This document shows positions 1-9,256 of a DNA stretch of 64,000 nucleotides, piece by piece; the first letter of the stretch is position 1; the number at the start of each line of letters is the position of its first letter. Origin of the DNA: Chryseobacterium rhizosphaerae (lineage in GTDB: Bacteria > Bacteroidota > Bacteroidia > Flavobacteriales > Weeksellaceae); NCBI RefSeq assembly GCF_003385455.1, contig NZ_QNUF01000007.1:62001-126000 (forward strand), in the 5' to 3' direction. The notes beneath the pieces are model-generated. The model saw only the letters and a list, made by a program, of their open reading frames with translations. It was not told the DNA's origin and made no database searches. The position numbers were made by a program, and so were the translations under genes.

Positions 1-642
1 GCCTTTCTGATCCGGAAAAAAATCTTCAAATTCCTCAATATAACTGTACAAACGAGGATTCATTCCCGCAGAAAGAACCATCGAAGAAGACAGTTTGCTT
101 TTTGCAAATCCACGTAAAGACGCATGCGCATCATTATAGATCACAGAAAGCTGTTCACCTTTTTTATAGTTGTCTTTATCAACTTTTGTCATGATGTTGA
201 CATCAATGCTTCCCGGCTTTAAGTTAGACTCAATGAAGTTTCTAATAGCTGACCCCCAATTATCCTTTTGATTAATAAGGTTTTGAAGACCATCTTTCAG
301 CTCTGATGTATTAGGTAACATCGTCATGAAATCTTTTAAAGCCTCTCTGTTTTTGCTGATTTCCTGTTTGAAAGATTCAAATTTTTCATTCACGATATCA
401 TCTACCATATCCAGATAAGCGGTAATTCTCTTTGCTCTGTAATCTTCTGTTTTGGATGAAATTTTTAAATAATCCAGATTAAATTTCTGATTATAAAAGT
501 TTTTCATTTTTTCCAAAATTTCGTCATCGATAATGGAAATGACGGAAGAAATTCCATATTGGGCAACACGAATCGGACTGTCTATAGTATAGGCCAGCCC
601 CATTACCGGAATATGAAAATTGTGTAACGGTTTAGTTGTCAT
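1..642 (-). CDS. Unrecognised conserved-looking protein, 3' end outside window
   Basis: Only the first 214 residues are visible; the gene starts with ATG at 642 and runs off the left edge. The product starts MTTKPLHNFHIPVMGLAYT and has no signal peptide or obvious membrane segment, so it is probably cytoplasmic. The N-terminal stretch is hydrophobic and glycine-rich (IPVMGLAYTIDSPIRVAQYG), like the first strand of an alpha/beta barrel. The middle (about residues 35-130) is charged, helical and lysine/glutamate-rich. I do not recognise the family and assign no function. The start is supported by the lack of an in-frame continuation upstream and by the AT-rich gap that follows. It is probably transcribed separately from the efflux operon, because a terminator lies between them. 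Confidence 0.75.
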   Translation of the reverse strand, partial: MTTKPLHNFHIPVMGLAYTIDSPIRVAQYGISSVISIIDDEILEKMKNFYNQKFNLDYLKISSKTEDYRAKRITAYLDMVDDIVNEKFESFKQEISKNREALKDFMTMLPNTSELKDGLQNLINQKDNWGSAIRNFIESNLKPGSIDVNIMTKVDKDNYKKGEQLSVIYNDAHASLRGFAKSKLSSSMVLSAGMNPRLYSYIEEFEDFFPDQKG

Positions 643-944
643 TATATTTCAATAAAAGTTATCTTATGAATGCAACTAAAAATTCTAAAAAACTAATTCA
701 CTGCTTAAATATATCATTTTAAAATTAGCTATGCATTAAATAATACTTATAATATGGGAAATATGCTAAATATCATCTTATACTGTGAATACTGCTCTGC
801 ATTACTGCATGAATGACTGGTCGTTATCATTCCTTTATGATATGTAATGAGAGCTAAGGGTTGGTTACTAAATAAAAAAGGTTTCATTTACCCGTTACAG
901 TAAACAAAACCTTTGATTAAAAAATATTGATAGGTTCGGAAGTA
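643..944. other. Gene-free gap upstream of the partial gene
   Basis: This stretch of about 300 bp separates the partial gene from the end of the efflux operon. Its right part holds the operon's terminator (874-914). The rest is AT-rich, with no credible reading frame and no promoter that I can call with confidence for the gene starting at 642. Confidence 0.6.
874..914 (-). terminator. Intrinsic terminator of the RND efflux operon
   Basis: Read on the minus strand, AAAGGTTTT with GTTTAC pairs with GTAAAT and AAACCTTT, giving a long stem with one G-U pair, one unpaired position and a short loop. A run of T follows (the A run at 874-879 on the plus strand). It lies about 30 bp past the stop codon of the adaptor gene. 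Confidence 0.75.
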
Positions 945-2096
945 TTATTCTGCCTTATTTTTCAGCATCATCAGCAAACTGTAAGCACCTTTCTGTACAA
1001 TTTTCTTATTTTTTAAAAAGTCAGCTTTCAGAATCTCTGTAAACTGATCATCTGCAATTCCCGTTATTACAGGGATCATCTTATAGTTTGATTTTCCAAG
1101 ATCTTCAAAAACATAATTTTTATTCTCATAGGAAACTATCACTTCATTGGGAAGTCCCTGCGTATTCCGGCTGCTGATACTAACCTCTGCATTGATATAC
1201 ATTCCTTTTACAAATTCAGGGTTTACAGAAGATAATTTGGCTACAGCCGTGGCAGAACCTCCGTTTTCAATACTGGGAACTACACTTACAATTTTAGCGT
1301 TGGATTTTACATCAGGTTTCTGATTGTTGTACACCAGAATTTCCTGTCCGGTTTTTACGTCATTTACGTCATTTTCAAACACTTTTAATTCTAAAAGTAA
1401 TCCGGCAGGATTAATCAGTTCAAATAAAGTATCTGCAGGGTTGATATACTGCCCGTTATTCACCGAAATTCTGCTTACAAAACCGCTAAACGGAGCATAA
1501 ATATTAATTCGGCTTCTGATATTGCCGGTATGTAATCCTTGGGCACTGATTCCAATGATTCTGAGTTTTTCCTCCAGACCTTTTAAAGTAGCCTGTAAAG
1601 TGGAATAATCAGCCTGTGCAGTTTGCATGGTTTTATCACTGCTTGCCTTGCTTGTATTAAGGTCTTTTTGGCGGTTAAAGTTCAGTCTTGCTGCTTCCAG
1701 CTGGGCTTTTGTTACCAGATAGTCCTGCTGAAGCTGTATAAATTGTGGATCTTCCACCACAGCCAGTACCTGTCCTTTACTGAAATGACTGCCATTTATT
1801 ACATTGATAGATTTGATATGCCCACCCATAATACTGGAAACAGAACTGATATGGGAAGGAGCAATCTCTACTTTTCCGTTCAGTCTTACCAATTTTTCCA
1901 TATTTCTATCCTGAATGGATGTAGTACTTACTCCTACAGACTGAATCTGTTTTTCTGTAAGATGAACTGTATTTTCATTGCCTTTAGTAAATTTCGTGTT
2001 TTCGTAAACCGTTTTTTCCTCTTCTTTTTTTCCTGAACAAGAAGATAAAATAAGTACTGAAGCAAAGTAGTATATTGATATTTTTTTGAAATGCAT
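945..2096 (-). CDS. RND efflux periplasmic adaptor (CzcB/CusB-like lipoprotein)
   Basis: This is the membrane-fusion subunit of a tripartite heavy-metal efflux pump; it bridges the inner-membrane transporter and the outer-membrane channel. The N-terminus is a lipoprotein signal with a lipobox ending at Cys20 (ILSSC), so it should be anchored in a membrane by lipid. Order of parts: barrel-sandwich half around residues 75-115, a helical hairpin around 120-180, the second half and beta-barrel around 195-290, then a membrane-proximal C-terminal domain. Length, 383 residues, is normal. It lies 7 bp downstream of the fused pump gene and is cotranscribed with it. I see no His-rich or Met-rich metal site that would tell Cu/Ag from Co/Zn/Cd export; the partner pump argues for the CzcA side. 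Confidence 0.9.
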   Translation of the reverse strand: MHFKKISIYYFASVLILSSCSGKKEEEKTVYENTKFTKGNENTVHLTEKQIQSVGVSTTSIQDRNMEKLVRLNGKVEIAPSHISSVSSIMGGHIKSINVINGSHFSKGQVLAVVEDPQFIQLQQDYLVTKAQLEAARLNFNRQKDLNTSKASSDKTMQTAQADYSTLQATLKGLEEKLRIIGISAQGLHTGNIRSRINIYAPFSGFVSRISVNNGQYINPADTLFELINPAGLLLELKVFENDVNDVKTGQEILVYNNQKPDVKSNAKIVSVVPSIENGGSATAVAKLSSVNPEFVKGMYINAEVSISSRNTQGLPNEVIVSYENKNYVFEDLGKSNYKMIPVITGIADDQFTEILKADFLKNKKIVQKGAYSLLMMLKNKAE

Positions 2097-2103
2097 GACG
2101 CTG

Positions 2104-5100
2104 TTATTTTGAGATTAAGAAATTAAGTTCCGCTCCAATTTGGTTGAGTCTTTCCAGTTGATCGATGTAATCTGCTTTTGTTTTCACAGCCTGATTAACT
2201 AATATTACCCAGTTCAGATAATCAATTTCCCCAACTTCCATTTGTTTCTGTGCTGTTTTTAGGATGATTTCAGACTTGGGAAGCTGTTTCTGTTCATAAT
2301 TTTCAATGATTTTTTGTTGATTTATATAGTTGCTCAGCTGTTGTCTCAGCCTGTTTTTAAACTCAATTTCTTTTCTGTGAAACTGATTTTCAGAAATTTC
2401 TATTTTTGCCCGTGCAGCCTTTGCCAATGCTCTCTGCCCTTTAGTAAATAATGGAATTCCCACACCCACCTGAACAGAATTGAACCGGTTGTTGTTGATG
2501 TTTTTCATACTTTGGTTGGTATATCCAATAAGTAGTTCTGGAAGCAGTTTACTTTTTTCAAGCTGTACCTCGGCCTCTCCTACTTTGATCTGCTGCTGCA
2601 GAGCCTGAAGTTCGGGATGTTGCTTTACAGCTTCTTCTGAAGACTGAAGGCTAATATCCATTACAGGACGGTCTGCAACAGGCTGATAGGAATTCTCAGA
2701 CTGAAGAAGTAACTGAAGCTGAAGTTTGGTCATATTCAGATCATTATCAAGGGTATTCAGCTGTACATTCATTTGCTCGTTCTGAATTTCAGCGGTGGAT
2801 TCCTCTAAAATATTAGCCTCCCCTTTTTTCAGCCTTAGCCCTGCCTTCTCCGCAAAATTGTGATACAGCTGACTGATGTACAGCAATACCTTTTTCTTTT
2901 CCTGAAGAACTAAAACTCTATAAAAAACGTCCGTAACTTCTTTGGTAAGCTGTGCTTTGGTTAGGTTTTGATTGATTACACTTGCTCCCCATTCTGCATC
3001 CAGCATCTGTTTCCTTTTAGAATAAACTGTTGGAAAACTGAATCTCTGAGATATTCCAAACGAATTATCGGTTTCTTCACCCTGAATCTGACCAAAACCT
3101 CCTGTAACTTCCAGCTGTGGGATATCCAGATAGCTCGCTTTTAATTTCTCCTGGTATTCTGATATTAATTTTGAATTTTTGAGGGTTCCGTTCTGTTGGA
3201 AAGCTTTTTCCAAAGCCTGATCGTAAGTAATATTTTCCTGAGCCTGAAAACTTCCGAAAGATATCAGGATTAACAAAATGGACAGTTTTTTAGAATTTAT
3301 TTTTTTAGAAAATTTCATAGTATGGGTATTAATATTTTCGAATAAGACATAGAGTATTGGAAGGACAAATAAGGTCAAAAGAGTGGCAAGCATCAGTCCT
3401 CCGATAACTACAGTGGCCAAAGGTCTCTGTACTTCAGCTCCTGCTCCGTTGCTTAATGCCATCGGTAAGAACCCTAAAGAAGCTACAAAAGCAGTCATTA
3501 AAACCGGACGAAGTCTGATCCTTGTCCCTGTTAAAACCACTCTGCTCATACTATCCATTCCTTTGTTTTTCAATCTGTTAAATTCAGAAATCAAAACAAT
3601 TCCATTAAGTACGGCTACTCCAAACAAAGCAATAAATCCTACTCCTGCACTGATGCTGAATGGCATCCCTCTCAGAGCAAGAAAATATACACCGCCAATT
3701 GCTGATAAAGGGATGGCGGTATAGATGAGTAAACTATGCTTTACAGAACCAAAAGCAAAGAACAGTAACAGGAAAATCATCACTAGGGAAATAGGAACAG
3801 CAATGCCTAATCTTGCCTTGGCTTCATTTAAATTTTCAAAAGTCCCTCCATAAGAAACACTGTATCCCGGTGAAAATTTGAGGCCTTTCCCAGTTTTTTG
3901 CTGAAGTTCTTCCACAATAGTCTGCACATCCCTTCCTCTTACATTGAAACCAACAATGATTCTTCTTTTCGTATCTTCCCTCTGGATCTGGTTGGGGCTG
4001 TTTTTAAGTTCTACCTTTGCAAACTGAGATAATGGAACCTGCTCTCCGGATGGCGTTGGCACCAATAAATTTTGAATGCTTGTCAAATCTTTTTTATGCT
4101 GATTATCCATTCGAACAACAATATCAAACTTTTTCTCTCCTTCATATAATGCTCCTGCGGTCTGTCCTGCAAATGCCATATTGATAACTCTGTTGACATC
4201 CGCAACGGAAATATTGTAACGCGAGAGTTCCGATCTGTTGTAATCAATAACAACCTGCGGGGCACCTACAACCGGTTCAATATAAAGATCCTGTGCTCCT
4301 TTTACCGTATTGATAATGCTTCCCAATTTTTTGGCATACAGGGTAAGACTGTCCAGGTCTTCTCCATAAATTTTGCAGACCACATCCTGTCTGGCCCCGG
4401 TCATCAGCTCATTGAAACGCATCTGCACAGGAAACTGAAAACTCGTGGTAAGTCCCGGAATCACGCTTAAAGCTTTACTCATTTTATCAGAAAGTTCCGG
4501 AAACGACGTTGCAGAGGCCCATTCTTTTTTGGGCTTCAGAACAATAATCATATCTCCTGCGTCCATCGGCATGGGTTCTGTAGGGATTTCTGCGCTCCCG
4601 ATCTTGGCAACGACCTTTTGAACCTCAGGAAACTGTTTTAAAAGAATATTACCGGCCTGTGTAGTTACCTTCTTGGTTTCATTAATATTACTCCCCTGAA
4701 GAATTCTCATCTCGACGGCAAAGTCCCCTTCTTCCAGAGACGGAATAAATTCTCCCCCCATCTTGGATAAAATGAAAACAGCCCCTGCAAAAAGAATAAA
4801 TACACTCATAAGAATTGTCTTCCTGTATTTAAGGGCTTTCATCAGAAGTTTCTGGTGGCCTGCCTCCACTTTAGCCATAATCCTGTCTGAAATATTGTCT
4901 TTTTCCTTTTTCTTTCTGCTCAATACTAAAGAACTCATCATAGGGATATATGTCAAAGACAGGATAAACGCTCCTACTAATGCAAATGCAACCGTTTGCG
5001 CCATAGGCTTGAACATCTTCCCTTCAATTCCCTGAAGTGTAAAAATCGGAAGATAAACAATGAGGATAATAATTTGTCCAAAAACGGCACTGCTGACCAT

Positions 5101-6441
5101 TTTCGTAGCAGAATCCGAAACCTGCTCATCCATTTCTTTTTTACTGAGCATATTGTCTTTGCCAAAGTATTTTTTGTGGGCCAGTTGATGCAGAACAGTT
5201 TCCACTATAATAACGGCACCGTCTACAATAAGGCCAAAGTCTAAGGCACCAAGGCTCATCAGGTTTCCTCCAACACCAAAGATATTCATCATAATGATAG
5301 CAAAAAGCATGGCCAAAGGAATCACAGAAGCCACTAATAATCCTGCTCTGAAGTTTCCTAAAAATAACACCAGAATAAAAACAACAATCAGTGCTCCTTC
5401 CATCAGGTTGGTTTTTACTGTACTGATCGTATTATTTACCATTTTAGCACGGTCGAGAAACGGTTCAATAACCACTCCTTCAGGTAAAGACTCCTGAATC
5501 TTTTCCAGTCTTTGTTTAATATTGCCAATCACGACATTAGCATTCTCTCCTTTAAGCATTAATACAATGGCTCCGGATACTTCGCCGGTATCATTATACG
5601 TCATTGCTCCATACCGGGTAGCATAACCGATCTTAACGGATGCCACATCTTTGATATGCACAGGAATTCCTTCTTTGGTTTCCGCAACCTGAATGCTTCC
5701 GATATCTTCCGTACTTCCCAAAAGACCTTCACTCCTGATAAAAAGAACCGTTTCTTTCTTCTCTATATAAGCTCCTCCGGTATTCTGGTTGTTTTTTTCC
5801 AAAGCCGTGAAAACATCATTGATATTGATGTTGAATGCCTGAAGCTTATTAGGATTAATCGCAATTTCATATTGTTTCAGCTTTCCTCCGAAACTGCTGA
5901 CATCGGCCACTCCCTTAGTTCCCAGCAGCTGGCGCCTCACTACCCAGTCCTGAATGGTTCTGAGTTCAGTTTCATCATACACATTTTCATAGCCTTTTTT
6001 GGCTCTTACCACATACTGAAAGATCTCTCCCAGTCCGGTAGAAATAGGTCCCAGCTCAGGTTTTCCAATACCCTGAGGAATATTATCCTGAACAAGCTGC
6101 AAACGCTCCTGAACCTGTTGGCGGGCCCAATATACATCGGTATTGTCATCAAAAACTACAGTTACCAGAGAAAGTCCGAATCTTGAAAGGCTACGCAGTT
6201 CAGTAATTCCACTGATATTGCTGGTAGACTGTTCTATAGGAAAGGTAACGAGCCTTTCTATATCTGCTGCACCATAAGAGGGAGCGCTGGTAATGATCTG
6301 AACCTGATTATTGGTGATGTCAGGCTGCGCATCAATAGGAAGTTTAGTGGTTTCATAGACACCAAAAAGAATGAGCCCCACTGTAAACAGAGCAATGATG
6401 AGTTTATTCTTTACAGAAAACTCAATAATTTTATTTAACAT
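2104..6441 (-). CDS. CzcA-type RND heavy-metal pump fused to TolC-type outer-membrane factor
   Basis: At 1445 residues it is one reading frame with two proteins. Residues 1 to about 1035 form an HME-type RND proton/metal antiporter: the TM4 segment LDFGLIVDGAVIIVE carries D401, D407 and E414, which match the essential acidic triad of CzcA. From about residue 1042 a basic stretch and the hydrophobic LSILLILISFGSFQA look like an internal signal peptide (possible cleavage before QE). About 380 residues of coiled-coil outer-membrane factor (CzcC/TolC family) follow. RND pumps have 12 TM helices with both ends in the cytoplasm, so the internal segment can export the TolC part. Met1042 could also be an internal start, but no clear ribosome site precedes it. 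Such fusions are known in Bacteroidetes. The adaptor gene follows 7 bp downstream. Confidence 0.92.
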   Translation of the reverse strand: MLNKIIEFSVKNKLIIALFTVGLILFGVYETTKLPIDAQPDITNNQVQIITSAPSYGAADIERLVTFPIEQSTSNISGITELRSLSRFGLSLVTVVFDDNTDVYWARQQVQERLQLVQDNIPQGIGKPELGPISTGLGEIFQYVVRAKKGYENVYDETELRTIQDWVVRRQLLGTKGVADVSSFGGKLKQYEIAINPNKLQAFNININDVFTALEKNNQNTGGAYIEKKETVLFIRSEGLLGSTEDIGSIQVAETKEGIPVHIKDVASVKIGYATRYGAMTYNDTGEVSGAIVLMLKGENANVVIGNIKQRLEKIQESLPEGVVIEPFLDRAKMVNNTISTVKTNLMEGALIVVFILVLFLGNFRAGLLVASVIPLAMLFAIIMMNIFGVGGNLMSLGALDFGLIVDGAVIIVETVLHQLAHKKYFGKDNMLSKKEMDEQVSDSATKMVSSAVFGQIIILIVYLPIFTLQGIEGKMFKPMAQTVAFALVGAFILSLTYIPMMSSLVLSRKKKEKDNISDRIMAKVEAGHQKLLMKALKYRKTILMSVFILFAGAVFILSKMGGEFIPSLEEGDFAVEMRILQGSNINETKKVTTQAGNILLKQFPEVQKVVAKIGSAEIPTEPMPMDAGDMIIVLKPKKEWASATSFPELSDKMSKALSVIPGLTTSFQFPVQMRFNELMTGARQDVVCKIYGEDLDSLTLYAKKLGSIINTVKGAQDLYIEPVVGAPQVVIDYNRSELSRYNISVADVNRVINMAFAGQTAGALYEGEKKFDIVVRMDNQHKKDLTSIQNLLVPTPSGEQVPLSQFAKVELKNSPNQIQREDTKRRIIVGFNVRGRDVQTIVEELQQKTGKGLKFSPGYSVSYGGTFENLNEAKARLGIAVPISLVMIFLLLFFAFGSVKHSLLIYTAIPLSAIGGVYFLALRGMPFSISAGVGFIALFGVAVLNGIVLISEFNRLKNKGMDSMSRVVLTGTRIRLRPVLMTAFVASLGFLPMALSNGAGAEVQRPLATVVIGGLMLATLLTLFVLPILYVLFENINTHTMKFSKKINSKKLSILLILISFGSFQAQENITYDQALEKAFQQNGTLKNSKLISEYQEKLKASYLDIPQLEVTGGFGQIQGEETDNSFGISQRFSFPTVYSKRKQMLDAEWGASVINQNLTKAQLTKEVTDVFYRVLVLQEKKKVLLYISQLYHNFAEKAGLRLKKGEANILEESTAEIQNEQMNVQLNTLDNDLNMTKLQLQLLLQSENSYQPVADRPVMDISLQSSEEAVKQHPELQALQQQIKVGEAEVQLEKSKLLPELLIGYTNQSMKNINNNRFNSVQVGVGIPLFTKGQRALAKAARAKIEISENQFHRKEIEFKNRLRQQLSNYINQQKIIENYEQKQLPKSEIILKTAQKQMEVGEIDYLNWVILVNQAVKTKADYIDQLERLNQIGAELNFLISK

Positions 6442-6659
6442 AAAAAATTATTAATTGATAACTCGTCGTGTTGTAGAAAGCTACTAAACTTCAACCCCAA
6501 ACCACATAATTTCTTACGTAAAGGTTAAAAACCTTTTAAATAAAAGTCTTTGTAGTTAAGATATGAACACAGCTACAGTGCACAGAGAGTTAATGGATAG
6601 GTAATAACTTGACAGCCTTAAGTAAAAACTTAAAGCATTGATCTTTAATATGAAATTAA

Positions 6660-7022
6660 TTAAGAAAGCCGTGGAGGCTGGAAAATTCTGGAAAGATATA
6701 GGTTTGAGAAATCCTTTTCCTGATAGATGCTATTCTTCTGTGGAATCGTAATTTCTACAGGTTTTTTTATTTCAAAACTAAGCTCGGGCAGCTGAGCATA
6801 GACTGTTAATACGATAGGTGGATTGATAAAGGGTAATTTTTGGTCGAGATCCCAGTCGGAATCTTTTTTATGATTGTCATAGTGCTCCAAAACAAATTCT
6901 GAAAGATTACCATGATACTCCATATAATGTTCAACAAACATAGGTACTTTGAGCACTTCCCCCGCATTGGTGGTAGCCATCACATACATCATCGAGCATA
7001 ATATGGAAATCCATTTTAACAT
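6660..7022 (-). CDS. Small exported protein next to the metal efflux operon
   Basis: I prefer ATG at 7022, giving 120 residues (MLKWISILCSMMYV...), because it gives a clean signal peptide; an upstream in-frame start at 7064 would add 14 basic residues. After the predicted signal (to about residue 20) comes a small soluble domain with FVEHYMEYHGNLSEFVLEHY, then an Asp/Lys-rich segment and LPF. Short exported proteins with this HY...HG...EFVLEHY pattern often stand beside cus/czc genes in Flavobacteriia, as I remember them; the three histidines and acidic residues could bind metal. The function is unknown. It lies upstream of the pump gene (218 bp away) on the same strand and downstream of a flavin-reductase-like gene. 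Confidence 0.7.
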   Translation of the reverse strand: MLKWISILCSMMYVMATTNAGEVLKVPMFVEHYMEYHGNLSEFVLEHYDNHKKDSDWDLDQKLPFINPPIVLTVYAQLPELSFEIKKPVEITIPQKNSIYQEKDFSNLYLSRIFQPPRLS

Positions 7023-7086
7023 TGTCCTGCAAATATAAGGCTTAAATTTTTTTTTAGAAATCAATTCGTATTAATTTTTTAAGAAT

Positions 7087-7773
7087 TTATCCGTAACAGA
7101 AGCCGTTTAAGTAAATCGTACGGATATCAAAAAGAGGATTGTTTTTCAAATAACTGCAAATGACAGAGCCTATTAAAGGATCACCAAAGAGGTACACGAT
7201 GGTATCTTGGGAATCATTGGGAAAATATTCCTGAATTTTTTCCTGGAGGCTTACAGCATGGATAGGATTTATAATACAGGTTTTTAAAGGGAAACTATGA
7301 TCAAGATCAGGAAATACTTCTTCTTCATGTTCTGTATAGATCAGGCTGCTTATTTTCTTACTTACCGGTAATGCCCTGTTCATCTCATATAAATGGGATA
7401 ATGACTTTATATCACCGATAAGAAAATAATGATCTCCGGTATGGTCCAGTACTAATTGTTCAGAAGCTTGTCTGAAAAACAGACTATCCCCTTCCTGGAC
7501 TTCTTTTATCCATTCTTTATCCCGAATGCTAATAGCAAAATCAGCAATATGATGAATAGGGTCATAATCCCAGAAGGCATATGGCTGAACTTCACTTTTA
7601 GTAGTATAATAAGGGTTGGAAAGATAAAACTCAATCATCAACCCCGGTGAATATTGAATTCTTGAAAAATCCTGACTTTGGATTCTTATATGATAGGTAT
7701 GGGCCGCTATTTTGTTTTTCAGCAGAATAATACCTGTGAAAATATGTATAGCCTGGGTTGGAAGACTGGTCAT
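7087..7773 (-). CDS. Siderophore-interacting-protein-like reductase, degenerate
   Basis: The 228-residue product resembles the siderophore-interacting protein (ViuB/YqjH) branch of ferredoxin-reductase-like enzymes, which use FAD and NAD(P)H to reduce ferric chelates in the cytoplasm. The N-terminal barrel (about residues 8-105) and the nucleotide-binding half (about 110-225, with HYFLIGDIKSLSHLYEM and the C-terminal GFCYG) are visible. The usual flavin motif R-x-Y-T is replaced by VQPYAFWDYDP, so the Arg and Thr that hold FAD are missing; the intact paralogue at 8487-9245 has RTYTNR. It may have lost or changed its cofactor. The gene has its own promoter with a Crp-type box (7794-7837) and may be cotranscribed with the small exported protein downstream. 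Confidence 0.65.
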   Translation of the reverse strand: MTSLPTQAIHIFTGIILLKNKIAAHTYHIRIQSQDFSRIQYSPGLMIEFYLSNPYYTTKSEVQPYAFWDYDPIHHIADFAISIRDKEWIKEVQEGDSLFFRQASEQLVLDHTGDHYFLIGDIKSLSHLYEMNRALPVSKKISSLIYTEHEEEVFPDLDHSFPLKTCIINPIHAVSLQEKIQEYFPNDSQDTIVYLFGDPLIGSVICSYLKNNPLFDIRTIYLNGFCYG

Positions 7774-7793
7774 TGTTCAAAAAATTAGTACTA

Positions 7794-7837
7794 CAAATTT
7801 GAAGATCGCAGACTTTTAAAACATTGACCTGAGTCAA
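7794..7837 (-). promoter_or_regulatory. Crp/Fnr-type box and -7 element for the SIP-like gene
   Basis: On the minus strand TTGACTCAGGTCAA (7824-7837) is a near-perfect palindrome. Exactly 30 nt after it the sequence CAAATTTG (7794-7801) ends; this matches the Bacteroidetes -7 element TAnnTTTG in seven of eight positions. The box centre would lie near -42, the usual place for a class II activator. The same spacing recurs at three other promoters in the window. Confidence 0.65.
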
Positions 7838-7850
7838 AAAAAGAGAAAAA

Positions 7851-8420
7851 TTAAAGCTTAGATTTCAGCCTGCTTAACGTTTCCTGGGATATATTGAGAT
7901 AAGAAGCCACCATTTTGTTGGAAAGCCTGCGGACAATAATGGGATTTTCATCCAACAATTGGCGGTATTTTTCAAGAGCATCCTGAACCAGAAAAGACAT
8001 TAATCTCTTGGTGTTGGTAACATAAGCAATTTCAAGATAGATCCTGTAAAATTTTTCCCATTGAGGAATGATTTCCAACAGATGATAGAAGTTTTTGTGT
8101 GTAATATAATAGACTTCAGAATCTTCAACAGCCTGAATGAACTCTTCTGATGGTTCTGAAGTAATAAAGCTTACCAATGCTGTAGCAAACTGATTTTCAA
8201 AAGCAAAATACCTCGTAGAGTCCTGTCCTTCCTCATTAATAAAGAAAATTCTGAGACAGCCGCTGACCACAAAAAAGGTTCTCTGGCTAGATTGCCCGTT
8301 GGTAAGGAGCAGCTCATTTTTCTTCAGTTTGATCGGTTTAAAATAAGACAGGATAACCTCCATTTCCTCATCGGTTACCGATATTTTGCTTTTAATATAT
8401 GAAACTAATAGTTCTTCCAT
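7851..8420 (-). CDS. Crp/Fnr family transcriptional regulator
   Basis: The 189-residue product has a cyclic-nucleotide-binding-like beta-roll (about residues 15-125) and a short C-terminal helix-turn-helix in the form usual in Bacteroidetes (MVASYLNISQETLSRLKSKL, about 170-189). No Fe-S cysteine cluster of the FNR type is seen, and the phosphate-binding residues of cAMP-binding CRP are not evident, so the signal is unknown. It sits between two siderophore-interacting-protein genes. Three promoters around it carry the same TTGAY-N4-RTCAA box, which makes this protein a plausible activator of all of them. That link is inferred from position only. I see no such box upstream of its own start. Confidence 0.88.
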   Translation of the reverse strand: MEELLVSYIKSKISVTDEEMEVILSYFKPIKLKKNELLLTNGQSSQRTFFVVSGCLRIFFINEEGQDSTRYFAFENQFATALVSFITSEPSEEFIQAVEDSEVYYITHKNFYHLLEIIPQWEKFYRIYLEIAYVTNTKRLMSFLVQDALEKYRQLLDENPIIVRRLSNKMVASYLNISQETLSRLKSKL

Positions 8421-8486
8421 TTATTTAAATCAGTCATTGGCAAATGTAGCAATAAATGCTTTATATGCCGATGTTTTCACAGGTTT

Positions 8487-9245
8487 TTATCCTTTTTCAG
8501 AAAGTTTGTCTTCCGATTGACCCGCTTTCCAGTATGAGCAGGCGTACATCCCATGTGGATCCCAGCTGAGCTTTGTTTTGAAGTAGGTACGAAGTTCGTG
8601 CACGGTAGTATATTCAGCTGCGATATAAATATATTTTTTCAGTAATCCTGAAGGAAATTCTGAAGATATGGAAAGATCTGCAAGCCGGCTTCCATTTTCC
8701 GGGTGAGGATTATGAAGCCATTCAACAGATACATCTGCCGCAGAGCATAAAATAAATTCATCCTCTTTTCCGTGAACTTCCAACAGTACTTTTGCAGATG
8801 TATAGGAAGGGAGCTGTTCTACGATCGCACAGATGACGGGTAATGCTGTTGCATCTCCAACAAGAAGGAAGAAGTCCGCTTCCGGGACTAAAGGTCTTGT
8901 ACTCTCTTTCATTCCAATTTCCAGTTTGTCTCCCGGATTTGTTTTCAGGGCCCAGGCGGATGCCGGTCCTTCCTCTCCATGAGCGACAAAGTCAATGCTT
9001 AATTCAAGGTTTTCCAGGTCGACTTTCCTATTGGTATAGGTTCTCACCAACGGCTCACTCTCCTTTTCTGCTGAGGATGGAATAAAGATTTTATTATTGG
9101 AGCCGGATTGCACGTGAGCCAATAATCCAGCCTGATTTTCATTAATTTCAAATACCACGCGGATAAGATGTGGGGTGAGAAACTTTTTATTTTTCACCGT
9201 AAATACGGAACGTATTTTTTTTGTTTTCATTGGACTTGTTATCAT
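8487..9245 (-). CDS. Siderophore-interacting protein, FAD-dependent ferric reductase (ViuB/YqjH family)
   Basis: This cytoplasmic enzyme would reduce Fe(III)-siderophore with NAD(P)H through FAD. The flavin motif VRTYTNR sits near residue 75, followed by [17 protein letters not shown], the standard FAD pyrophosphate region, and the nucleotide-binding half begins with [13 protein letters not shown]. The C-terminal helix has [11 protein letters not shown], the family's YWxxG signature. Length, 252 residues, is normal. ATG at 9245 is used; a second Met five codons in is possible. It starts 11 bp after the MFS gene stop, so the two form an operon driven by the Crp-box promoter at 10458-10501. This suggests import or release of an iron chelate as the shared task, although the MFS substrate is not known. 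Confidence 0.88.
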   Translation of the reverse strand: MITSPMKTKKIRSVFTVKNKKFLTPHLIRVVFEINENQAGLLAHVQSGSNNKIFIPSSAEKESEPLVRTYTNRKVDLENLELSIDFVAHGEEGPASAWALKTNPGDKLEIGMKESTRPLVPEADFFLLVGDATALPVICAIVEQLPSYTSAKVLLEVHGKEDEFILCSAADVSVEWLHNPHPENGSRLADLSISSEFPSGLLKKYIYIAAEYTTVHELRTYFKTKLSWDPHGMYACSYWKAGQSEDKLSEKG

Positions 9246-9256
9246 AATGTATGATT

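Noticed and set aside
5656..6186. 176-codon plus-strand frame opposite the CzcA gene
   Set aside because: It is the antisense shadow of a strongly conserved RND coding sequence; the same holds for other long frames such as 1623-2036, 20827-21291 and 35629-36042.
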